Of a DNA stretch of 64,000 nucleotides, positions 1-6,501 are shown piece after piece. The position numbers and the translations under genes are program-made. The stretch covers positions 186,001-250,000 of the forward strand of contig CAXXHP010000004.1 in the NCBI GenBank assembly GCA_963662675.2, written 5' to 3'. The notes under the pieces are model-generated. The model was not told the origin of the DNA. It did no database searches and saw only the letters and a list, made by a program, of their open reading frames with translations. Source of the DNA: G963662675 sp963662675 (GTDB lineage: Bacteria; Bacteroidota; Bacteroidia; Bacteroidales; Prolixibacteraceae). Position 1 is the stretch's first letter. Each line of letters begins with the position of its first letter.

Positions 1-1
1 T

Positions 2-529
2 TTTAATCCGATATATAGCAAGATTGGTTATCTGCATGAAGTATTCGGACTTAGTTATACTGATCAGTTGATTGTTCCTGAAGTGCGTTCGTCGGTAAGA
101 CAGGTTGCAGGACGCTATACGGCAGAGGAGATCTACTCTACAAAGCGTGGAGAGGTAGAAGCATCTATTATTAATGAAACTAAAGAAATACTAGAGCAAA
201 ATAATATTGATATGCGAGCTCTATTGATTCGTTCTATTAATCTTCCTGAGCAAATCCGAATTGCAATTGAAAGCAAATTGGAAAAAGAGCAAGAGTCGTT
301 GGCATACGAGTTTCGTATTACAAGAGAGACTGCCGAAGCTGAACGTAAACGGATTGAAGCGGAGGGTATTTCAGTATATAATAAGATAATTAGTGCCAGT
401 TTAACGGATAAGATATTGAAACAAAGTGGTATTGATGCCACGCTGGAACTTGCAGGTTCTGAAAATACAAAAGTTATTGTTATTGGAAGTGGAGATGATG
501 GGTTGCCACTTATTTTAGGCAATAACTAG
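2..529 (+). CDS. Prohibitin / SPFH (band 7) family protein, C-terminal part
   Basis: The gene enters from the left edge, so its start is not visible. Frame 2 is open from the first base and 175 codons are seen before TAG. The visible part has the prohibitin pattern: a VPEVRSSVRQVAGRYTAEEI stretch, then a charged helical segment (ELESKLEKEQES type, followed by TAEAERKRIEAEG), then a short hydrophobic tail ending LPLILGNN. Prohibitin-like SPFH proteins are membrane-anchored, form large ring assemblies and are linked to membrane-protease control and membrane microdomains. The N-terminal anchor would lie outside the window. A rho-independent terminator follows 40 bases after the stop, so this is the end of its transcript. 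Family assignment is firm. The exact cellular role cannot be told from this fragment. Confidence 0.85.
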   Translation, partial: FNPIYSKIGYLHEVFGLSYTDQLIVPEVRSSVRQVAGRYTAEEIYSTKRGEVEASIINETKEILEQNNIDMRALLIRSINLPEQIRIAIESKLEKEQESLAYEFRITRETAEAERKRIEAEGISVYNKIISASLTDKILKQSGIDATLELAGSENTKVIVIGSGDDGLPLILGNN

Positions 530-567
530 CATTAGTGCTTCTATAAAAATATGATACGTAAAAAATT

Positions 568-592
568 GACCCCTTATGGGGTCTTTTTTTTC
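568..592 (+). terminator. Rho-independent terminator after the prohibitin-like gene
   Basis: A perfect 6-bp stem (GACCCC / GGGGTC) with a 4-base loop TTAT is followed directly by a run of eight T residues. It lies 39 bases past the stop codon of the prohibitin-like gene and 57 bases before the next start. Confidence 0.85.
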
Positions 593-648
593 ATGAAGCC
601 GAATCTGTCTTATTTTTTTTATGGTGATGTATTCTTAAGATCTCAGGA

Positions 649-1131
649 ATGAAAAAAATAGTTAACGTGCATCGTCATGATGATCCAGAAAAATACCAAT
701 GTATTGGCTGTTCTCCACACAACCAAATGGGAATGAAACTGGAGTTTTGGGATGATGGTGAAGGCTTGTTTGCCGAGTGGGAGCCACGCTCAGAGTTTAT
801 GGGGTGGGATAATGTGTTGCATGGAGGAATACAAGCTACGTTGTTAGATGAAATTGCAGCGTGGACTGTTTATACAAAATGCAAAACAGCCGGAGTGACT
901 ATAGAAATGCAGGTCCGCTACAAAAGCACTGTGTTTATGAATCAAGGAAAAATTGTATTGAAGGCAAAACTTATAGCGCAAAATAGTAAACTAGCCACAA
1001 TTTTGACACAATTATTTAGTAGCGAAGGAAAACTTTGTGCAGAAGCCACTGTAAAATACTTTCTCTTTCCAGAGAATGTAGCTCGGGAACAATATCACTA
1101 TCCTGGAGTTGATGCTTTTTATGAAAGTTGA
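649..1131 (+). CDS. PaaI-family hotdog-fold thioesterase
   Basis: This 160-residue protein resembles the PaaI/YdiI-like acyl-CoA thioesterases, which hydrolyse small acyl- or aryl-CoA esters in the cytoplasm. Key signs are the N-terminal CIGCSPHNQMG segment, the loop NVLHGGIQATLLDE (HGG motif followed by the catalytic acidic residue on the hotdog helix), and the later strand VTIEMQVRYKSTVFMNQG, which fits the second half of the hotdog sheet. Length is usual for the family. The gene stands alone between a terminator and a leftward small gene, so context gives no substrate. The ATG at 649 is the first in frame and gives a full-length family member. Substrate unknown. Confidence 0.85.
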   Translation: MKKIVNVHRHDDPEKYQCIGCSPHNQMGMKLEFWDDGEGLFAEWEPRSEFMGWDNVLHGGIQATLLDEIAAWTVYTKCKTAGVTIEMQVRYKSTVFMNQGKIVLKAKLIAQNSKLATILTQLFSSEGKLCAEATVKYFLFPENVAREQYHYPGVDAFYES

Positions 1132-1147
1132 TTTTAAAGAAGGGAAG

Positions 1148-1405
1148 TCAGTCATTTTTTTCAATCATATGGTTTGACTTAGGCGCGAAAAATAGGGTAG
1201 CCCCATTGTTTGTGGTCTTTCCATTCTCGTCTTTAAGTGGTTCAATCATCAAATTTATTTTTGGATTAAAATCTGGTAACTCTGTTTTTGCAGGAATGCT
1301 GGTTTTTAGAGAATCGGTTTTGACTTCCTGGTTTATTTCAATCTTGTTGGTCATTTTAACGCCCAATAAATAGAATATAGATGCACTAAGAATCAAATAC
1401 TTCAT
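1148..1405 (-). CDS. Small hypothetical protein with N-terminal hydrophobic segment
   Basis: An 85-residue protein of unknown function. It begins with a lysine and a hydrophobic stretch (about residues 2-17, with ILSASIFYLLGV), which could be a signal peptide or membrane anchor. A polar, proline- and lysine-rich remainder follows, including KTDSLKTSIPAKTELPDF and PLKDENGKTTNNG. Its stop lies only 16 bases from the stop of the convergent thioesterase gene. No cysteine is present at a lipobox position, so it is not a lipoprotein. The opposite strand also carries an open frame here, but its translation is low-complexity and hydrophobic and looks like a shadow. Reality of the gene is plausible because of the organised N-terminus, but no family is recognised. 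Confidence 0.45.
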   Translation of the reverse strand: MKYLILSASIFYLLGVKMTNKIEINQEVKTDSLKTSIPAKTELPDFNPKINLMIEPLKDENGKTTNNGATLFFAPKSNHMIEKND

Positions 1406-1593
1406 GACTGTTTCGAAATTTGTTTAAAATTACATCAATTCGTTGAATAAAGATAAAATTAACAAAGGAAAGGTGATTTCATCCTGAATTTGAGTATATC
1501 AATATGACTCTTGAAATATCTTTTTGTTACACTTTGTATGAAAAAAAGTATGGGTTTTTCTTTAGATAAATAGAACAGAATTGAAAAAAAAAC

Positions 1594-2586
1594 TTAGCCG
1601 TGTTCAGGAAATGTAATTCCGGCATTTTGTCTCACCTTATCTAGAATCTCCATCAAATCCAATGAAAGGCTCAAGGGCATTATGTCGCTTTCTATTTTGT
1701 TCTCATCCAAACAGGTCATGACATGTTCAGCTTCGTATTGATATCCTGTGCCAGGATCATGAGAAAAATGTAAAGTTTTTTCTTGTTCATCTCCTTTTTT
1801 CCAAATTGAAATCCGGTTTGGATGGTGCCATCTCTTTTCTAGTCGTATATAGCCATTTTCACAGTTAAATTCTGCTTGGGTTGAGGAGAAGCTGGTAAAA
1901 CTGGAAACCAATGAGGCCATTTCTCCTCCCTCGTATTTTAAATTGATTAGAATAGATTCTTCTATTCCTGTTTCGCTGAACTGAGCCATTGTTTTAATCT
2001 CAGTTGGTTTACCTAGAGTGATGAGTGAGGCAAATACAGGATAAATACCAATATCAAGTAACGAACCTCCTCCTAGTTTTAGATTGTATAGCCTTTTTTC
2101 AGGATCATTATCTGCTTTGAAACAGAAGTTGGCCTGCACCATTTTTAGTTTTCCAAGTTCTCCTGATTTTGCAATCTCCAATGCCTTATTGAACCCTGGG
2201 GTAAAACGTGTCCAGAAAGCTTCCATTAGAAACGTATTGTTCTTTTTAGAACAATCAATCATTTGCTGAACCTGATGACTGTTGATGGCAAATGCTTTTT
2301 CACAAAGCACAGCCTTTTTATGGTTTAGACATAAAAGAGTAGCGTCTAAATGATGGGAGTGGGGGATTGCAACATATACAATATCGACGTTTGGGTCAGC
2401 TACCATTTCCTTGTAGCTACCATAGGCCTTTTCATAACCGAAGTTTTCTGCAAATGATTGTGCTCTTGAAAAGTCTCTTGATGCAGCTGCATAAAGATTG
2501 GCATTAGGAAGAAGTTTTAAATCGCTGCTAAATTTTCCAGCAATCTTTCCACATCCTAATACTGCCCAGTTGTATGTTTTAGCCAT
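1594..2586 (-). CDS. Gfo/Idh/MocA-family NAD(P)-dependent oxidoreductase
   Basis: A 330-residue sugar- or polyol-type dehydrogenase of the Gfo/Idh/MocA family. The N-terminus has the Rossmann dinucleotide motif (AVLGCGKIAGKF, about residues 8-19). The DIVYVAIPHSHH segment and the ALLCEKAFAIN segment (family EKP motif with A replacing P: CEKAFA) follow. The C-terminal half is the usual alpha/beta dimerisation domain, including LKLGGGSLLDIGIYPV, which holds the D and Y typical of the active site. These enzymes oxidise or reduce cyclic sugars and related compounds, or act as trans-dihydrodiol dehydrogenases, a group whose members often read EKP or EKA here. It stands alone, so the substrate cannot be inferred. 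Confidence 0.85.
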   Translation of the reverse strand: MAKTYNWAVLGCGKIAGKFSSDLKLLPNANLYAAASRDFSRAQSFAENFGYEKAYGSYKEMVADPNVDIVYVAIPHSHHLDATLLCLNHKKAVLCEKAFAINSHQVQQMIDCSKKNNTFLMEAFWTRFTPGFNKALEIAKSGELGKLKMVQANFCFKADNDPEKRLYNLKLGGGSLLDIGIYPVFASLITLGKPTEIKTMAQFSETGIEESILINLKYEGGEMASLVSSFTSFSSTQAEFNCENGYIRLEKRWHHPNRISIWKKGDEQEKTLHFSHDPGTGYQYEAEHVMTCLDENKIESDIMPLSLSLDLMEILDKVRQNAGITFPEHG

Positions 2587-2650
2587 GATATTTTTTTATT
2601 AAAACCTAAAGATAAATCAAGTTTGTATGAATACGAAAGGCAGTGAAAAT

Positions 2651-2680
2651 AAAAAAGGGATATCTACAGATATCCCTTAG
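2651..2680 (-). terminator. Rho-independent terminator after the porin gene
   Basis: A perfect 10-bp inverted repeat (AAGGGATATC / GATATCCCTT, 2655-2664 and 2669-2678) has a 4-base loop. Read leftwards it ends in a T run (six A on the plus strand at 2651-2656). It lies 22 bases past the porin stop codon. Confidence 0.85.
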
Positions 2681-2699
2681 GTTATATTGATTTGTATGC

Positions 2700-4082
2700 T
2701 TAAAATTTATAGCTGCAATTAAATAAGAAACTACTAAGTCTTTCTCCGGCACCGGTTGCTGTCGCATAATCTCCAGCTGTGAAAAATCCAGCTTGCAGAT
2801 CAAACGATAGATGTTTGTTTGCAATGTATGCAGCATCAAATTCAAATCCTTCAGCAAGGAATTTCTCATTAAACCCTTCTTCTGCTATACCGTTTCTCAT
2901 TATAGAACTATTACCCGGATTATAAATAATATCGTTTGTTGAATATCTCCATATCCACATATAGCGTGCTTTTAACGTGAGTGCTTTAGCCGGAGAAATG
3001 TTAACCTCGGGCATTAATATGATGGCATTTGATGATGCAAAGCCGAATTTGCTTCCGGTGGAAGGTCTTGCAGATATTGTTCTGAACGTATTGATTGTTC
3101 CATCATTTTGATCTTTATCTCCTGAGTGAATAAATTCCTGTATTTTAAATAATGGGGCATATTTCGCATCATTAAATTGGTACCCGATTTGACCAATTTG
3201 TTGAAAAGCATTGATGTTGTCCTCTCCAAATTTTCCAAATTGATAAGTAACCTCTGTGTTATAGAAGAACGGCGATTTTGTTTTATCTAAACGAAAACCT
3301 AAACTATGTCTTGTTTCATTATTCCTATTCGCATAGTCAAAATAGAATACGTTGTCTTTCTTATGACCAAAATAATAGAAATCAAATTTTAAATTATTCT
3401 TACTGTTTAATGTCCAGTAAGTTGAAAAAACCAACTCTTCATCACTTGTCTCGTCATCAAAAATCCCTTCGTTATTAACCATTGGACGAACGATGAAGAA
3501 GTCACCCTGAAGATTTTTCTTTCTCATAGAAAGTTTAAATCCATCGTAGCTTAATCGAATGTTTGGCCCTTCTCTAAAACTTATCATTCGGCTGTCTCCG
3601 TATGATAATTCTTGCCTACCAGCTCTAAGTTGAAAATTTGCGCCTAGTTTAAAGTTAATATCAGCAAAGAGTTGCATCATTGCCAATTTGTTGACATCGA
3701 TATCTGGGATGTTGAAATCTTTACCTTGAGTATGCATACTCCCAATTTGAGCAAAAACACGTAAGGTGTTGCTAATCTGTGTGTTTGTGTGTATTAGTAA
3801 TCTTTGATTGATAAAAGCTTGACTTGATCCGTTATCGCCAAAATTAGGATTACTAAAATTCCATGCTTGTAACCGAAGATCACCTCCAATTGACAAGGTT
3901 GGTTGTCCATTTGTTCCTAGTTTGATCTCTTTAATATTACGGTGGATAGCCCAATCTGAGGTGTCTGCCTTGATTGCAGCATTATTGTCGTAAAATCTGA
4001 GCATTGAAATGTCTGACGATTGTCCAAACGACAAAGTGGATACTGAGAGAAATAAACTGACCCAGAACAAAATGTTTTTCAT
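2700..4082 (-). CDS. Outer-membrane porin, alginate-export (AlgE-like) family
   Basis: A 460-residue beta-barrel protein with a clear signal peptide (MKNILFWVSLFLSVSTLSFG, cleavage after about residue 20). The mature part shows alternating hydrophobic strands typical of a porin: LSIGGDLRLQAWNF, QAFINQRLLIHTNTQ, LRVFAQIGSMH and, in the barrel core, NFQLRAGRQELSYGDSRMIS. The last is characteristic of the alginate-export family in Bacteroidota. It ends in phenylalanine (CSYKF), the usual C-terminal signal for insertion by BamA. Members are thought to let small anionic solutes or oligosaccharides cross the outer membrane, but the substrate here is unknown. A terminator follows. No sugar-utilisation genes lie beside it except the oxidoreductase, which has its own start region. 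Confidence 0.8.
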   Translation of the reverse strand: MKNILFWVSLFLSVSTLSFGQSSDISMLRFYDNNAAIKADTSDWAIHRNIKEIKLGTNGQPTLSIGGDLRLQAWNFSNPNFGDNGSSQAFINQRLLIHTNTQISNTLRVFAQIGSMHTQGKDFNIPDIDVNKLAMMQLFADINFKLGANFQLRAGRQELSYGDSRMISFREGPNIRLSYDGFKLSMRKKNLQGDFFIVRPMVNNEGIFDDETSDEELVFSTYWTLNSKNNLKFDFYYFGHKKDNVFYFDYANRNNETRHSLGFRLDKTKSPFFYNTEVTYQFGKFGEDNINAFQQIGQIGYQFNDAKYAPLFKIQEFIHSGDKDQNDGTINTFRTISARPSTGSKFGFASSNAIILMPEVNISPAKALTLKARYMWIWRYSTNDIIYNPGNSSIMRNGIAEEGFNEKFLAEGFEFDAAYIANKHLSFDLQAGFFTAGDYATATGAGERLSSFLFNCSYKF

Positions 4083-4226
4083 AAGTTAAAGTTTGACTTG
4101 ATAGTATGCCGGCAAATATTCCACCCTTTTAAATTGGCTTATATGTTCGGCAAAGATATCATCTGTGATATGGATTTGAAATTATTGTATTTCTGTTTCA
4201 AAAATTGAAACGACAAAAGTAGTATG

Positions 4227-4262
4227 AAAAAAGCATCTAAGAAATATTCTTTGATGCTTTTT
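4227..4262. terminator. Terminator-like hairpin, bidirectional in form
   Basis: AAAAAAGCATC (4227-4237) pairs with GATGCTTTTT (4253-4262) around a 15-base loop, with an A run on one side and a T run on the other. No gene ends here, so it may mark the end of an unannotated transcript from the repeat region. It may equally be a leftover. Confidence 0.4.
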
Positions 4263-4720
4263 CATTTTGGTGACCCATCTGGGGGGTGAATCTGTTCTTG
4301 ATTACAGTTCAAAATTAGGAGATGTTTGGTTGTTTTTAAGCTGTCCTGTTTTTTGGGGAGCTTATATTGTAAGTTTTCATCTGATTTTGGGCGAATGGTC
4401 ATCTCGTTAAATCGATGACATCTCCTATTCATAAATCAACGTCCTACTCTTTTGTTGAAAACAGCAACCCGGTTCTTTTTATGCTGACAACGAAAGAATA
4501 AGGATCAATTGCTATTTCTGGTGGACGAGTTTTTTAAAGCATCGATTTCAGTTCATCTTGAATTAGATTTGGAATTCCATCAAATACCTTTCAAATTATC
4601 TCTTTAATGAGATGTTTTCCGAAACAAATATATTGTCTTTTCCTTTTTTCATTAGGAGGGTTAACTCCAACTATCAGTTTTAATGGTAAAGTCCCCGCTT
4701 CGCCGTCAGGTGAAAAGTAT

Positions 4721-4849
4721 GGCCTGCGGAGGTTTTGATTAGAAAATAAAGGAGTGGGACTGGTAAGCCATCCTGTTTGAGGAGGAATGACGAGTTGGAT
4801 TGCGTGGAGTTTTCAATCCGTAGGTTTCTAATCAAAAGATCCGTCAGCC
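4721..4849. repeat. Inverted-repeat element with 25-base arms
   Basis: The core arms TTTTGATTAGAAA (4733-4745) and TTTCTAATCAAAA (4825-4837) are perfectly complementary over 13 bases. The match extends outwards imperfectly, with GGCCTGCGGA at 4721-4730 facing TCCGTCAGCC near 4840-4849, to about 25 bases. The arms enclose about 79 bases of G-rich sequence. No transposase-like frame is present. This looks like a small non-autonomous repeat or a structured RNA. A genome search for further copies would decide. Confidence 0.5.
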
Positions 4850-5062
4850 TTGACTTTTTTTGTTTCCGTTTTTTGGGTCAAGCCAAAAAATGAAATCCCG
4901 TTCGGAAGAACAGCTAGATCAGGGAATTGGCATTGCCTATCTATCTCTATGCGAGCTGGCTAGTCGAATCGGGTGTGATGGAGTAAATTGATCTTATTTT
5001 TTTAATCCACCTGGTTTTTCAATTGATCCATCATTTGATCTAATTTGATTTCGAGTTTAGTC

Positions 5063-5103
5063 TAAAAAAAAAGAGTTGAAAGCATTTTGCTAACAACTCT
5101 TTT
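5063..5103 (-). terminator. Terminator of the tRNA-Ser transcript
   Basis: AAGAGTTG (5071-5078) pairs with CAACTCTT (5094-5101), with a further inner pairing AGC/GCT. Read leftwards it is followed by nine T residues. It starts one base after the tRNA 3' end, as expected for a monocistronic tRNA. Confidence 0.8.
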
Positions 5104-5104
5104 G

Positions 5105-5189
5105 CGGAGAGAGAGGGATTCGAACCCCCGGATCCGTGAAGATCAACGGTTTTCAAGACCGCCGCATTCGACCACTCTGCCATCTCTCC
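5105..5189 (-). tRNA. tRNA-Ser (anticodon UGA)
   Basis: Read on the minus strand, the 85-base gene starts GGAGAGATGGCAGAGTGGTC, with a 7-bp acceptor stem GGAGAGA / TCTCTCC and discriminator G. The anticodon loop CTTGAAA gives anticodon TGA (plus-strand bases 5153-5155), reading UCA and other UCN serine codons. A long variable arm (TTGATCTTCACGGATC region) is the class II hallmark of serine tRNA, and the T loop GGTTCGAATCC is canonical. The CCA end is not encoded: the bases after the discriminator read CAAA. A terminator follows at once. Confidence 0.97.
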
Positions 5190-5462
5190 CTCATGTGGCG
5201 GCAAAAGTAGACGAATTTTTTAAAACTCAAAAATTATTCCCAAAAAAAAACTTCAGTTTTCAAAAAAAAAAAAGACAGATAAGAGTTGCATATGTAAATC
5301 ATATTTTAGAATTTTATAAAACTTAAAAAAAGGATGGTGAGAAGTGTTGATTTTACTGATGTTTTCTAAATATGGCTCCCATTTTTTATAAACGAGTATA
5401 ACGATATAAAAAACAATCAATAACAAATCAGTTTATTTTTTTAACCCTAAACATGTTTTCCT

Positions 5463-5732
5463 ATGAACAAAGCTCAATTAATTGACGCCATAGCTGATAA
5501 AGCTGGCCTGACTAAAGCTGACGCAAAAAAAGCTCTTGATGCTTTTGTTGAATCAACAACTGATGCCTTAAAAAATGGTGATCGTGTTGCATTGATCGGA
5601 TTCGGTTCTTTCTCAGTTTCTACCCGTAGTGCTAGAACTGGTAGAAACCCTCAATCAGGTGCTCCAATTGAAATACCAGAAAAGAACGTAGTTAAATTTA
5701 AACCAGGTGCAGAACTTTCTGAAGTTATCTAG
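5463..5732 (+). CDS. HU-family DNA-binding protein
   Basis: An 89-residue histone-like protein. It has the classic HU layout: an N-terminal helix pair MNKAQLIDAIADKAGLTKAD, the turn ALIGFGSFSVSTRSARTGRN, and the DNA-binding arm with GRNPQSGAPIEIPEKNVVKF (the arm-tip proline is in NPQSG), ending in the helix PGAELSEVI. HU proteins bend and compact DNA as homo- or heterodimers and support replication and recombination. The length is exactly that of bacterial HU. The start ATG at 5463 follows a long AT-rich leader. A terminator sits 23 bases past the stop, so the gene is likely transcribed alone, as is usual for highly expressed HU. Confidence 0.95.
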   Translation: MNKAQLIDAIADKAGLTKADAKKALDAFVESTTDALKNGDRVALIGFGSFSVSTRSARTGRNPQSGAPIEIPEKNVVKFKPGAELSEVI

Positions 5733-5754
5733 TTTATTCTACAAGAGATTTATT

Positions 5755-5786
5755 AAGGGAGGCTATATAAATGCTTCCCTTTTTTA
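5755..5786 (+). terminator. Rho-independent terminator after HU
   Basis: AAGGGAGGC (5755-5763) pairs with GCTTCCCTT (5773-5781, one G-U) around a 9-base loop and is followed by a T run. Confidence 0.85.
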
Positions 5787-5818
5787 TTTTTGTTTTTTTA
5801 ATCAGTGATTATTTTTAA

Positions 5819-6499
5819 ATGGATGGACAATTAGTAGAATATCTTTCAAGATTTCAGACTCCTGAACGAGTAGCATTGTATGATAAAGTTTTAGGACAAA
5901 GAACCCGATACTTAACGGTGGCTCTAGAGGATATTTTTCAGCCGCAAAATGCAAGTGCCGTATTACGTTCAGTCGATTGTTTTGGGATTCAGGACGTGAA
6001 TGTGATTGAAAATAGGAACAGTTTTGAGGTAGACCGTGAGGTTTCTCTTGGAGCTACAAAGTGGCTCTCTCTTACTCGATTTTCAAATAATGAGAATAAT
6101 AGCTTAGAGGCCATTCATTCACTTCGTAAAAAAGGATACCGGATTGTTGCAACTACTCCTCATGAAGGTGATACTAATTTAGAAGATTTTGATTTGACGA
6201 AAGGAAAGGTCGCTTTATTTTTCGGGACAGAATTAACCGGTATTTCTGATATTGTGAAAGGTGAAGCTGATGAGTTTTTAAAAATACCAATGCATGGTTT
6301 CACCGAAAGCTTTAATATTTCGGTTTCAGCAGCAATTATCATGCATTATTTAACTTATAAATTGCGCGCTCAAACTGATATTGACTGGCATTTAACCATG
6401 AAGGAGCAACAAGAGCTCAAGCTAAGCTGGTTAAGACGTTCTATCAAAAAATCAGAATTAATAGAAGAAGAGTTTAGATCTAAAAAACAGGGGGAGTAA
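5819..6499 (+). CDS. trmH: TrmH-family tRNA/rRNA 2'-O-ribose methyltransferase (SpoU)
   Basis: A 226-residue SPOUT methyltransferase that probably makes 2'-O-methylguanosine at position 18 of tRNAs, using S-adenosylmethionine. The three family motifs are visible: NASAVLRSVDCFGIQDVNVIE (motif 1, with the catalytic arginine), VALFFGTELTGISD (motif 2) and KIPMHGFTESFNISVSAA (motif 3), which forms the trefoil knot with the cofactor. Of the close relatives, the MHGFTESFNISV form fits TrmH better than RlmB. The C-terminal basic tail (LRRSIKKSELIEEEFRSKKQGE) is also usual for TrmH. The dipeptidyl peptidase gene begins two bases after its stop, so the pair is almost certainly co-transcribed and coupled in translation. 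Confidence 0.88.
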   Translation: MDGQLVEYLSRFQTPERVALYDKVLGQRTRYLTVALEDIFQPQNASAVLRSVDCFGIQDVNVIENRNSFEVDREVSLGATKWLSLTRFSNNENNSLEAIHSLRKKGYRIVATTPHEGDTNLEDFDLTKGKVALFFGTELTGISDIVKGEADEFLKIPMHGFTESFNISVSAAIIMHYLTYKLRAQTDIDWHLTMKEQQELKLSWLRRSIKKSELIEEEFRSKKQGE

Positions 6500-6501
6500 G
6501 T

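Larger units (their letters stand above)
4083..5062. other. About 1 kb non-coding region with several inverted repeats
   Basis: No convincing reading frame lies between the porin start and the tRNA-Ser terminator. The stretch holds a terminator-like hairpin (4227-4262), a 10-bp perfect inverted repeat at 4316-4325 and 4418-4427, a long imperfect inverted repeat at 4721-4849, and a 7-bp pair at 4976-4982 and 5027-5033. The part from about 4690 to 4975 is richer in G and C than the surrounding intergenic DNA. It also carries a small dyad CTTGAC / GTCAAG at about 4849-4882. I infer that this is an accumulation of non-coding repeat elements or a small structured RNA, not a decayed gene. Confidence 0.6.

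Noticed and set aside
1128..1373. Plus-strand frame opposite the small hypothetical gene
   Set aside because: Its translation is low-complexity and hydrophobic, and it overlaps both the thioesterase end and the minus-strand gene, which is the more plausible of the two.
5087..5326. Open frame overlapping the tRNA-Ser gene
   Set aside because: It is the antisense of the tRNA and its terminator plus AT-rich DNA, and has no coding features.
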